A DNA stretch of 37,059 nucleotides from Flavobacterium sp. GTDB lineage: Bacteria > Bacteroidota > Bacteroidia > Flavobacteriales > Flavobacteriaceae. The position numbers were made by a program, and so were the translations under genes. Within the stretch, counting starts at the first letter, position 1, and each line of letters opens with the position of its first letter. Location of the stretch: the NCBI RefSeq assembly GCF_013823965.1, contig NZ_PNNA01000054.1:1-37059 (forward strand), written 5' to 3'. Shown here piece after piece: positions 7,812-14,693 of the stretch. Under the pieces are notes generated by a model. That model ran no database searches, was not told the origin of the DNA, and worked only from the letters and a program-made list of their open reading frames with translations.

Positions 7812-9550
7812 TTAGATATCCAAATCGAATGTCTTTTTCAACAACTCCAAATTGGGATTTATTTCATTTAATCTATTGAATTTATCGAGTGGAGTGAAAG
7901 CAAATTTGTTTTCAATTTTTTCATTCACCAGGATTTCAATCGTGATGTCGTGATTGTGCAAATGCCCTCTTAAATAACCTAAAAGTCCGTGTATTTGGGT
8001 TTCAAAATCTATTTTGGAGCCATCATTTGGCAATTCGTGAATGATTTTTGTGCCTTCTAATTTAGGATCGCTTATCCTTAAAAGTGACTCCATTATTTTG
8101 TGCCCTTTATCGCTTAAACGTTCCGCATATTTGTTCCAATACAACAACATGTCGGTTTCGTTGAAAGCTTCAGTAGGCAAAAGAACTTCTTCTTTTACGA
8201 TTCCTTTGGTGCTTTCCTGCAATTCTCTTTTGGCTCGAATGCTTGAAAGTGACAAAGCAGAAAATTTGGGACCTTCCGAAATGTTAATAGTTGGCGGTTT
8301 TGGGATTTCGGTTGTACGAACTACCTCCGAATTGTTGATTTCAACTTTAGGCTCGATTACTTCTGCATTCTGCAAACTGCTATCTGAAGACTGCCTTCTG
8401 CTATCTGCAACCTGCTTGGTTTCAACTATGGAATAATCGGTTCTTCTAAAATAAGTGGGAGGAATTATAAATTGCTCAACTTTTTTTTTTCTCCATCAAA
8501 GGAGATGGAGGCCAGTTGCATCAAGCAAAGTTCGACAAGTAATCGCTGGTTTTGGCTCAATTTGTATTTCAAATCGCAGTCATTGGCAATTTCAATTCCT
8601 TTCAGCAAGAATTCTTGCGAAGCTTTTTGGCATTGAATGGCGTACAGCTTTTGGGCTTGTTCGCCAACTTCCAATAAAGCCAAAGTCGAAGGCGTTTTGG
8701 AAACCAACAAATCTCGGAAATGCGAAGCTAAACCGGCAACAAAATGATGCGCATCAAATCCTTTGGACAAAATATCGTTGAAAGCGACCAATAAGTCCGG
8801 GATTTTGTTTTCCAAAATCAAGTCGGTAATCGTGATATAGGTTTCGTAATCCAGCACGTTCAGGTTTTCTGTAACGGCTTGACGGGTCAAATTACTGCCA
8901 CAATAAGAAACCACTCGGTCAAAAATGGACAAAGCATCACGCATCGCACCATCGGCCTTTTGGGCGATAATGTGTAGGGCATCATCTTCAAAATTTACCC
9001 CTTGACTTTCGGCCACATCGGCAAGATGTTCCTTGGCGTCTTTTACGGTAATTCTTTTGAAATCAAATATCTGGCAACGAGAAAGTATCGTCGGAATAAT
9101 TTTGTGTTTTTCGGTTGTGGCCAATATAAAAATGGCGTGCTTTGGCGGTTCTTCCAAGGTTTTCAAAAAAGCGTTGAAAGCGGCCGAAGACAACATATGC
9201 ACCTCGTCAATAATATACACCTTGTACTGTCCGGTTTGTGGCGGAATACGAACTTGGTCAATCAAATTACGAATATCATCTACCGAGTTGTTTGAAGCGG
9301 CATCCAATTCGAAAACATTGAAAGCAAAATCTTCATTCGGATCATCATAACCGGGTTGGTTGATTTTTCGTGCCAAGATTCTGGCGCAAGTCGTTTTTCC
9401 GACACCACGAGGGCCTGTAAACAATAGGGCAGAAGCCAAGTGGTTGCTTTCTATGGCGTGCAACAAAGTGCTGGTAATGGCTTTTTGTCCCACAACATCC
9501 TTGAATGTTTGCGGACGATATTTACGAGCCGATACTACAAATTGTTCCAT
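7812..9550 (-). CDS. dnaX: DNA polymerase III tau subunit (DnaX, read through a -1 frameshift)
   Basis: Continuous reading needs a -1 shift (or one extra A in the mRNA) in the A10 run at 8481-8490. The product is then 579 aa: the first 357 residues are shared with the short form, followed by 222 residues in the new frame starting VEQFIIPPTYF. I found no stop in the new frame between 8480 and 7812. The tau part has a Pro/Ser/Glu-rich linker and then a compact C-terminal domain (about the last 120 aa, from FNETDMLLYWNKYAERL) suited to contacting the replicative polymerase, as tau does in other bacteria. The C-terminal part also appears as a separate 187-aa frame from an internal Met at 8375, but it has no plausible initiation signal. 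A homopolymer sequencing error is the main alternative explanation. Confidence 0.8.
8361..8416 (-). repeat. Repetitive CTGC-rich tract within the tau linker
   Basis: CTGCTATCTG occurs twice on the plus strand, at 8377-8386 and 8398-8407, in a run of CTGC/CTTCTG/TGCAA words. It encodes the seven-residue repeat DSRRQSS-DSSLQNA in tau. The word content resembles the intergenic stretch at 35031-35059 (cagtctgcagttttcag). Confidence 0.45.
8465..9550 (-). CDS. dnaX: DNA polymerase III gamma-type subunit (DnaX, zero-frame product)
   Basis: Zero-frame translation gives 361 aa. The clamp-loader ATPase core is complete: Walker A GPRGVGKT at residues 46-53, Walker B DEVH at 115-118, sensor region ATTEKHK at 144-150 and the SRC motif at 157-159 carrying the arginine finger. 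The protein stops after GEKKKLSNL, just past where domain III ends in E. coli DnaX, so it resembles gamma. It would load the sliding clamp with delta and delta-prime. Unusually, the zinc-binding Cys cluster expected between RKIN and ELDAASNN is absent: residues 64-80 contain no cysteine. A TATATTTG -7 element on the minus strand (9568-9575) lies 17 nt before the start codon, though its -33 box is weak. Confidence 0.93.
   Translation of the reverse strand: MEQFVVSARKYRPQTFKDVVGQKAITSTLLHAIESNHLASALLFTGPRGVGKTTCARILARKINQPGYDDPNEDFAFNVFELDAASNNSVDDIRNLIDQVRIPPQTGQYKVYIIDEVHMLSSAAFNAFLKTLEEPPKHAIFILATTEKHKIIPTILSRCQIFDFKRITVKDAKEHLADVAESQGVNFEDDALHIIAQKADGAMRDALSIFDRVVSYCGSNLTRQAVTENLNVLDYETYITITDLILENKIPDLLVAFNDILSKGFDAHHFVAGLASHFRDLLVSKTPSTLALLEVGEQAQKLYAIQCQKASQEFLLKGIEIANDCDLKYKLSQNQRLLVELCLMQLASISFDGEKKKLSNL
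8481..8510 (-). other. dnaX: dnaX slippery site: hairpin plus A10G run
   Basis: In the mRNA sense the order is CTCCATC (8510-8504), a 6-nt loop, GATGGAG (8497-8491), then ten A (8490-8481) and G. The zero-frame codons are GAA AAA AAA AAG, which contain the heptamer A_AAA_AAG in the same phase as the known E. coli dnaX shift site. The 7-bp stem is perfect and abuts the A run; its 3' arm also ends in a GGAG that could act as a Shine-Dalgarno-like stimulator. Zero frame ends 5 codons later (TTG AGC AAT TTA TAA) and the -1 frame stays open for 222 codons. Confidence 0.75.
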
Positions 9551-9696
9551 AGATTTTTATTGGATAGCAAATATAGGATTTTAGTTGATTTATTTATTCT
9601 CTAAATTGTTAATTTGGATAAAATCTTTTCCTTGCCAAGATATAAATTAGGACAATAAACAACAGGATGTTGATAATCAATGAAATATTGTAATTT

Positions 9697-10023
9697 TTAA
9701 TTTGTAGAAGTCAAAGTTCTATATTGCTTGTTATTGCCTTCGATGCATAATTTGGCCAAAACTGTGGAAGCTTCGTTTTCCGAGTTTGCCGAAAATCCGG
9801 CCACATAAACGCCTCTTTCACCCGAATTACAGGTGATGCCATACACCACCGCTTCTTCATCAGGATCCGAATCGCCTTCGTAGCGGTACACGTGTTCTAT
9901 TTCATAATTGTTCGGATTTTTTCGGATAGTTTCATCTAATAGATTGAAATCGTGGATGAAACCCTTTTTGTTCAATTGTTCCAAAGCTTCGGAAACAGAA
10001 GCATAATGATAGATAGGTTTCAT
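9697..10023 (-). CDS. Small conserved cytoplasmic protein, function unknown
   Basis: This 108-aa protein begins MKPIYHYASVSEALEQLNKKGF and contains YRYEGDSDPDEEAVVYGI. I recognise the pattern from a small Bacteroidetes family that databases often label phosphoribosylpyrophosphate synthetase. It is far too short for that enzyme and lacks its PRPP-binding loop, so I do not use the name. There is no signal peptide or membrane segment. It is a single gene between dnaX and the RNase P RNA gene, transcribed leftward, and its upstream region faces the rnpB promoter. Confidence 0.75.
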   Translation of the reverse strand: MKPIYHYASVSEALEQLNKKGFIHDFNLLDETIRKNPNNYEIEHVYRYEGDSDPDEEAVVYGITCNSGERGVYVAGFSANSENEASTVLAKLCIEGNNKQYRTLTSTN

Positions 10024-10110
10024 GATAATGGATTTATAGTTGATGCTTAAAGGTAACTATTTTATTATTAAGTGGTTGTGAAAGAGTTGTTAAAGTGGAG
10101 AACTTAAATA

Positions 10111-10140
10111 TTGGAAACGGTGTTTATTATGCTAAATTTG
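10111..10140 (+). promoter_or_regulatory. Bacteroidetes-type promoter of rnpB
   Basis: TTG at 10111-10113, a 19-nt spacer and TAAATTTG at 10133-10140 match the -33/-7 consensus (TTTG / TAnnTTTG). The predicted start, about 5 nt after the -7 element, coincides with the first base of RNase P helix P1 at 10145, which strongly supports both calls. Confidence 0.75.
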
Positions 10141-10144
10141 CACC

Positions 10145-10462
10145 GCAGACCGCCTTATCGTCCCGACTCGTCGGGAAGGAAAGTCCGGACACCACAGAGA
10201 AGCATAGCGGCTAACAGCCGTCGGTTCGAGCAATCGGATTAGGACAAGTGCAACAGAAAGCAGGTACAGGTAATGCTGTAGTGAAACCAGGTAAACTCTA
10301 TGCGGTGAAATTTCAAGTATATCGGCATTTAAGGGCTTCTCGTCCGTTGTCGAAGGGTAGAAAGATGGAGCACGTGAGCAATTGCGCGCCTAGATAAATG
10401 ATAAGGCATCGTCCCGATAGCTATCGGGATCGGTGACAGAATCCGGCTTATAGGTCTGCTTT
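10145..10462 (+). ncRNA. rnpB: RNase P RNA (bacterial type A)
   Basis: The conserved cores are present in order: GGAAAGTCCGGACACCACAG near the 5' end, GCAACAGAAAG, GGTAAACTC in the middle, and ACAGAATCCGGCTTATAGG near the 3' end. Helix P1 is formed by GCAGACC (10145-10151) and GGTCTGC (10453-10459), and a T run begins at 10460. This RNA is the catalytic part of the enzyme that trims tRNA 5' leaders. Two peripheral stems are unusually perfect GC palindromes: TCCCGA-CTCG-TCGGGA (10161-10176) and TCCCGATAGCTATCGGGA (10412-10429). Confidence 0.97.
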
Positions 10463-10486
10463 TTTTATGAATAGGTTTAAATTTTA

Positions 10487-10549
10487 TTAGCCACTGATTC
10501 ACTGATTTTAATAAAATAAAAAATCTGTGAATCAGTGGCTAATTTTTTT
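10487..10549. terminator. Long hairpin between rnpB and rsmD
   Basis: TTAGCCACTGATTCAC (from 10487) pairs with GTGAATCAGTGGCTAA (ending 10542), extended inward by ATTTT/AAAAT with one interruption, and a T7 run follows at 10543-10549. The opposite side is also T-rich on the minus strand. It may therefore serve both rnpB read-through and the leftward rsmD transcript. Confidence 0.7.
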
Positions 10550-10567
10550 GAATGGGTTTGTAGAAAT

Positions 10568-11152
10568 TTATTCCTCTTCGAAATCCTCTTCATCCTCCAT
10601 TTCTTCCTCGGAATTTTCAATTTCAAAGAAACTGAAAAAAGAACCGCCATAACTTTTCTGGAACGAAAAGTGGGGTAGATGGTCGAGTTTGGTGTATTTG
10701 GAATGTTCGATTACCATCATTCCGTCTTCTTGAAGCAGTTCTTTTTCGAAAACGGTCAAGACCACTTTTTCGAATGTTTTTTGGTCCAAACCATAAGGCG
10801 GATCGGCAAAAATAATGTCGTAAGTCGCTTTGTTTCTTTCCAAAAATTGGAAAACATCGCTTTTGGTCGCCGCAATGTCAAAATCGTACTCGGCAGCAAT
10901 TTGTTTGATGAATTTCACGCAACCAAAATCGGCATCGACAGAAGTTATCGGAGCGCTGCCACGAGAGGCAAATTCGAAACTGATATTCCCGGTTCCCGCG
11001 AACAAATCCAGTATTTTCAAGCCTTCGAAACTGAAATGGTTGTTCAAAACATTGAACAAGGCTTCTTTCGACATATCGGTCGTTGGGCGAACGGGTAGTC
11101 CTTTGGGCGGAAAAATGCGTCTTCCTTTATATTTACCTGAAATGATTCTCAC
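10568..11152 (-). CDS. rsmD: 16S rRNA guanine-966 N2-methyltransferase, RsmD type
   Basis: This 194-aa protein begins MRIISGKYKGRRI, the RsmD signature. It has the SAM-binding loop DLFAGTGN at residues 49-56 and the catalytic DPPY at 117-120. RsmD methylates a guanine of 16S rRNA in the small ribosomal subunit. The body matches the family in length, but the last 16 residues are an added, almost purely acidic tail (ENSEEEMEDEEDFEEE). The start codon overlaps the stop of the upstream DUF3822 gene by 4 nt (ATGA), so the two are translationally coupled. Confidence 0.95.
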   Translation of the reverse strand: MRIISGKYKGRRIFPPKGLPVRPTTDMSKEALFNVLNNHFSFEGLKILDLFAGTGNISFEFASRGSAPITSVDADFGCVKFIKQIAAEYDFDIAATKSDVFQFLERNKATYDIIFADPPYGLDQKTFEKVVLTVFEKELLQEDGMMVIEHSKYTKLDHLPHFSFQKSYGGSFFSFFEIENSEEEMEDEEDFEEE

Positions 11153-11967
11153 GATTGGAATAAAATAAAATGTTTCTGGTTTTGGGCGGTCGAAAAGGAA
11201 TTTTTTTGCTGCAAATTCAATACGTCAAACAAGGATACGTTTCGAATGTATTTGTAGGCCAATTGATAAAAAGCATCTTCTTCGGCAATGCTTCCCAATA
11301 ATTCCAACTTGAAATTCTCGGGATTCATGTTCAATTGTTCGGCCGTGAAAAGCAGATAATACAGAAAATCTTCTGGAGTTTGATATTCGAATGAATTGAA
11401 TAAAAGCAACTTTTGATTTTGAACGACTACAATCTCAAAATGACCCGGATTGAAATTCACGATCATTTTTTTGTCGTCATTGTTTTTGGAAGTCTCCAAA
11501 AGTTTGCTTACCAAAATACTGTTGGCGTGCTTGTAATTGAAAGAACCGAATTGGTCAATAAAAAAATTGTTGATGTTCACGTATGGAATGTAAACCGTAT
11601 TCATTTGGTAATTCGGAATTTCGTCGAAAGCAAAAAAATCGGTCTCAAAAACCTTGGTGTTGTATTGTAAATAACTTCCCAAAAAGTTTTCGTCGAACAA
11701 TGGTTCGGGCACAAAAGTCGAAAGATTGTTGTTGTGAATTACCAATATTTCGTCATAAGTATCCTTTAATTCCGGATTGTTATTGAAAGCATCGGCAAAC
11801 AATTCTTCAATTTTGGTGGCTTTGTGAAAAGTGTCAAAATGCACTTCATTCACAGAAAGTATCACATTATTCAAGGTGTCAAAAACACAAAACGAAAGCC
11901 CCGTCAAGGAAACCTGAAGCGAGAGTTTTTTGTATTTTTTATCGGTAATGGTAGTGTTAATGGACAT
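11149..11967 (-). CDS. DUF3822 family protein
   Basis: I start the gene at the ATG at 11967 (MSINTTITDKKYKKLSLQVSL), giving 272 aa. The longer frame begins at 12033, but a promoter with TTG-N19-TAAGTTTG ends 6 nt before the 11967 ATG, so the longer version could not be transcribed from it. The fold appears ASKHA-like: repeated beta-strand/loop patterns and a late MIVNFNPGHFEIVVVQNQKLLLFNSFEY segment. That is consistent with DUF3822, a family of unknown role commonly next to rsmD in Flavobacteriia. No catalytic motif is visible. The stop overlaps the rsmD start by 4 nt. Confidence 0.82.
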   Translation of the reverse strand: MSINTTITDKKYKKLSLQVSLTGLSFCVFDTLNNVILSVNEVHFDTFHKATKIEELFADAFNNNPELKDTYDEILVIHNNNLSTFVPEPLFDENFLGSYLQYNTKVFETDFFAFDEIPNYQMNTVYIPYVNINNFFIDQFGSFNYKHANSILVSKLLETSKNNDDKKMIVNFNPGHFEIVVVQNQKLLLFNSFEYQTPEDFLYYLLFTAEQLNMNPENFKLELLGSIAEEDAFYQLAYKYIRNVSLFDVLNLQQKNSFSTAQNQKHFILFQS

Positions 11968-11972
11968 AGTTG

Positions 11973-12002
11973 CAAACTTACAAATTAAAAATTCAATAGC
12001 AA
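11973..12002 (-). promoter_or_regulatory. Promoter of DUF3822-rsmD, near-leaderless
   Basis: On the minus strand TTG (12002-12000), a 19-nt spacer and TAAGTTTG (11980-11973) match the Bacteroidetes consensus. The expected start of transcription is about 11968, one base from the ATG at 11967, implying a leaderless or almost leaderless mRNA. Confidence 0.6.
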
Positions 12003-12113
12003 TGTCAAAAGTCAATATCAATGCTAATTTCAAAAATCAACTTCAAAAGAAAAAATCAAGTTAATGGAAGAAAAAGTTTATATTTGGGTATGTCAATTGC
12101 AATTATAAATAAA

Positions 12114-12716
12114 ATGAAGTTAGTCATCATTACTCTATTGTTGTCATTAAATATTGCCGCGCAAAGCAATAATATAACAAATTACAAAAATCAACTTTTA
12201 AAGTTTGTTCCTCAAAAATTTGAAATAATGGATACTGTAAAAGGGAATTTGAATAATGACAGTTTTGATGATTACATACTTGTCTTAAAGAAAAAAAATG
12301 AAGAAACTACTTCAAATTATAGCGATAACAAACCTGAAAAAAGACCTTTATTGATTTTAATAGGTAATTCGGATAATAAACTGGAATTGAAAGCTCGAAA
12401 CGACAATGCTGTCTTGTGTATTGACTGTTCTGGTGCAATTCACGGAGATTCTTATTTAGGAGTAAAAATTAAAAACGGTTTTTTTTCTGTTGAGCATTAT
12501 ACTGTTGGAGGTAACGACAAATGGTCAAAAATAATTACTTTTAAGTATGATAAATCAAAGAAAAATTGGTTTTTGCATCGAGATGGAATGGAGTTTTTTG
12601 GATGGAATCCTGATGAAAGTCCAAAGGCAGAAGCTATAATTAAGACGGGTGAAGAAATTTTAACTAAGAAAAATTTTGGTGTTGTTCTATTTGAAAATTA
12701 TGACATTTATAAATAG
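12114..12716 (+). CDS. Secreted protein of unknown function
   Basis: I choose the ATG at 12114, giving 200 aa, because it places a clean signal peptide (MKLVIITLLLSLNIAAQS) at the N-terminus; the frame upstream of it (from 12021) is basic and unstructured. A TATATTTG -7-like element lies at 12079-12086. The mature protein contains KGNLNNDSFDDYILVLKKKNE, reminiscent of the N-D-x-x-D-D calcium-type loops of VCBS/FG-GAP-like secreted proteins. It also has a conserved-looking CIDCSGAIHGDSYLGVKIKN segment with two close cysteines. The enzyme class, if any, is not recognisable. It stands alone, divergent from the DUF3822 gene. Confidence 0.75.
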   Translation: MKLVIITLLLSLNIAAQSNNITNYKNQLLKFVPQKFEIMDTVKGNLNNDSFDDYILVLKKKNEETTSNYSDNKPEKRPLLILIGNSDNKLELKARNDNAVLCIDCSGAIHGDSYLGVKIKNGFFSVEHYTVGGNDKWSKIITFKYDKSKKNWFLHRDGMEFFGWNPDESPKAEAIIKTGEEILTKKNFGVVLFENYDIYK

Positions 12717-12756
12717 GTAATTTTCTATTTAAATTTTTCCTGCTACATATAAAGAC

Positions 12757-12764
12757 TATCTTTG
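12757..12764 (+). promoter_or_regulatory. Candidate -7 element of helicase gene
   Basis: TATCTTTG matches TAnnTTTG and ends 27 nt before the helicase ATG. The -33 position is a T run without the usual G, so the assignment is tentative. Confidence 0.4.
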
Positions 12765-12791
12765 AACTTCATTTTATTATTTTACTTCTAG

Positions 12792-14213
12792 ATGGAATCC
12801 TCCTTGTTTTATAGTCTTTTACAGAAAAAATTCCCTTTTAAACCGACCTACAAACAGGATGTTTTTTTTCAAAAAATCGCAATTTTCTTGACCGAAAAGG
12901 AAAACGACACCATTTTTGTATTGAAAGGGTATGCCGGAACGGGAAAAACCACCGTGATTTCAGCGATTGTCAATAATTTGGTGGACATCAACAAAAAGTA
13001 TGTTTTGCTGGCTCCAACAGGTCGCGCGGCCAAGGTGATTGCCAATTATTCGGAAAAACCGGCGTTTACGATTCACAAGAAAATCTATTTTCCCAAGAAG
13101 TCTTCTGGAGGTGGAGTGTCTTTTACTTTGCAACCCAACAAGCACAAAAACACGATTTTTATCGTCGATGAAGCTTCGATGATTTCCGACACCAATTCTG
13201 ATTCCAAGTTGTATGAAAACGGTTCCTTGCTCGACGATTTAATTTCCTATGTCTATTCGGGAACCAATTGTAAGATGATCCTTTTGGGAGACACTGCCCA
13301 GTTGCCGCCCGTGAATTTGGACATCAGTCCCGCTTTGGACATTCGGACTTTGGGGATGAATTATGGCAAAGAAGTCGAACATATCGAATTGGACGAAGTA
13401 ATGCGTCAGGAAGAAAACTCCGGGATTTTGTACAATGCGACTGAACTTCGGGAATTGTTGAAGGATTCTTTTATCGACGAATTCAAATTCGATTTAAAGA
13501 AATTCAAGGATATTGTCCGTTTGACCGATGGTTATGACATTCAGGATGCCATTAATTCGGCTTACAGCAATTACAGCATCGAGGACACGGCTTTCATTGT
13601 TCGGTCGAACAAAAGAGCCAATCAATATAATGAGCAAATCCGCACGAAAATTCTCGACAAAGAAAGCGAATTGTCAACAGGTGATTTTTTGATGGTCGTG
13701 AAAAACAATTATTTCTGGCTCAAAGATTCCGACGAAGCCGGTTTTATTGCCAATGGCGACATCATCGAAGTCTTGGAAATTTTCAACATCAAGGAATTGT
13801 ACGGTTTCAAGTTTGCCAATGTCAAAATAAGAATGGTCGATTATCCCAACCAAAAACCGTTTGAAACTGTATTATTATTGGACACCATAAAAAGTGAATC
13901 GCCGTCCTTGACCTACGAAGAATCCAACCGATTGTATCAAGAAGTTTTGAAAGATTACGAAGGCGAAACCAAATACAAACAATTCCAAAAAGTGAAAGCC
14001 AATGAATATTTCAACGGCTTGCAGGTCAAATTTTCGTATGCGATAACTTGCCACAAATCGCAAGGAGGGCAGTGGAACACGGTTTTTGTTGAGCAACCTT
14101 ATTTGCCCGACGGCATCAACAGGGATTACATTCGTTGGTTGTACACTGCTATGACGAGAGCCAAAAATAAGTTATATTTGATAGGTTTTAAGGACGAGAG
14201 TTTCGTGGACTAA
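12792..14213 (+). CDS. RecD-like ATP-dependent DNA helicase, superfamily 1
   Basis: This 473-aa protein has superfamily 1 helicase motifs in order: Walker A GYAGTGKTT near residues 46-54, motif Ia APTGRAAK, Walker B IVDEASMI near 123-130, motif III GDTAQLPPV, and the C-terminal UvrD-like motifs YAITCHKSQGGQWNTVFVEQ and YTAMTRAKNKLYLIG. It resembles the compact RecD/Dda-like helicases common in Bacteroidetes, without the long N-terminal domain of RecD2. A role in DNA repair or fork restart is inferred from the family. The gene converges on the HxlR regulator with a 4-nt overlap of the 3' ends. Confidence 0.9.
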   Translation: MESSLFYSLLQKKFPFKPTYKQDVFFQKIAIFLTEKENDTIFVLKGYAGTGKTTVISAIVNNLVDINKKYVLLAPTGRAAKVIANYSEKPAFTIHKKIYFPKKSSGGGVSFTLQPNKHKNTIFIVDEASMISDTNSDSKLYENGSLLDDLISYVYSGTNCKMILLGDTAQLPPVNLDISPALDIRTLGMNYGKEVEHIELDEVMRQEENSGILYNATELRELLKDSFIDEFKFDLKKFKDIVRLTDGYDIQDAINSAYSNYSIEDTAFIVRSNKRANQYNEQIRTKILDKESELSTGDFLMVVKNNYFWLKDSDEAGFIANGDIIEVLEIFNIKELYGFKFANVKIRMVDYPNQKPFETVLLLDTIKSESPSLTYEESNRLYQEVLKDYEGETKYKQFQKVKANEYFNGLQVKFSYAITCHKSQGGQWNTVFVEQPYLPDGINRDYIRWLYTAMTRAKNKLYLIGFKDESFVD

Positions 14214-14572
14214 CTTCCTGAAAGTACATTTTCACGATGTTGCAAACCCCATTCCAACATTTTATCTAAAACTGCACCCAAAGATTTTGCAGATTCGGTC
14301 AATTCGTATTCCACAGTTATTGGTGTCGTATCATAAACAGTGCGTTTGACCATTCCGTTCATTTCTAAATCTTTCAATTCTTTAGACAACATTCGGGGCG
14401 TGATTTTGGAAATATTGCGTTGAATGTCGGTAAAGCGTCTTTTTTCAAACAATAAAGAACCGATAATTGGTAATTTCCATTTACCATTAATTACATTTAA
14501 AGTATCGTTTACAGCCAATACAAATTGAATTGGACAGGCTTTGGCATCTTCAAAACTGATTTTATTTTTCAT
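14210..14572 (-). CDS. HxlR-family transcriptional regulator
   Basis: This 120-aa winged-helix protein has the HxlR pattern: NVINGKWKLPIIGSLL, then RRFTDIQRNISKITPRMLSKELKDLE (recognition helix and wing), then VEYELTESAKSL. Cys13 in AKACPI sits at the N-terminal position where YodB/HypR-type members carry a redox-sensing cysteine. The gene is divergent from the NmrA-type oxidoreductase across a 121-nt region containing two perfect short palindromes. Inference: it represses that oxidoreductase and itself, with derepression by quinones or other electrophiles. Confidence 0.92.
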   Translation of the reverse strand: MKNKISFEDAKACPIQFVLAVNDTLNVINGKWKLPIIGSLLFEKRRFTDIQRNISKITPRMLSKELKDLEMNGMVKRTVYDTTPITVEYELTESAKSLGAVLDKMLEWGLQHRENVLSGS

Positions 14573-14596
14573 TATCTTATTGATTTTGTTGATGCT

Positions 14597-14633
14597 ATAC
14601 TAAAGTATATCGCTATATATTAGTGCGTCACTA
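14597..14633. promoter_or_regulatory. Two palindromes between HxlR gene and oxidoreductase
   Basis: ATACT-AA-AGTAT at 14597-14608 and TAGTG-CGT-CACTA at 14621-14633 are perfect inverted repeats. They lie between the divergent starts, about two helical turns apart, just upstream of a TATCTTTG -7 element for the rightward gene at 14656-14663. The position fits operator sites for the adjacent HxlR protein; the binding itself is inferred. Confidence 0.5.
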
Positions 14634-14693
14634 TATTTTAGGTAGCAAATGTAATTATCTTTGCATTAGTATTAACAATAAAAATTAAAAAAA

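Noticed and set aside
7812..8375. Separate 187-aa gene downstream of dnaX
   Set aside because: It is in phase with the -1 continuation of dnaX, has no own promoter, and its content suits the tau C-terminus.
8455..8781. 108-aa rightward frame over the dnaX slippery site
   Set aside because: GTG start antisense to dnaX; only useful for confirming the length of the T10 run.
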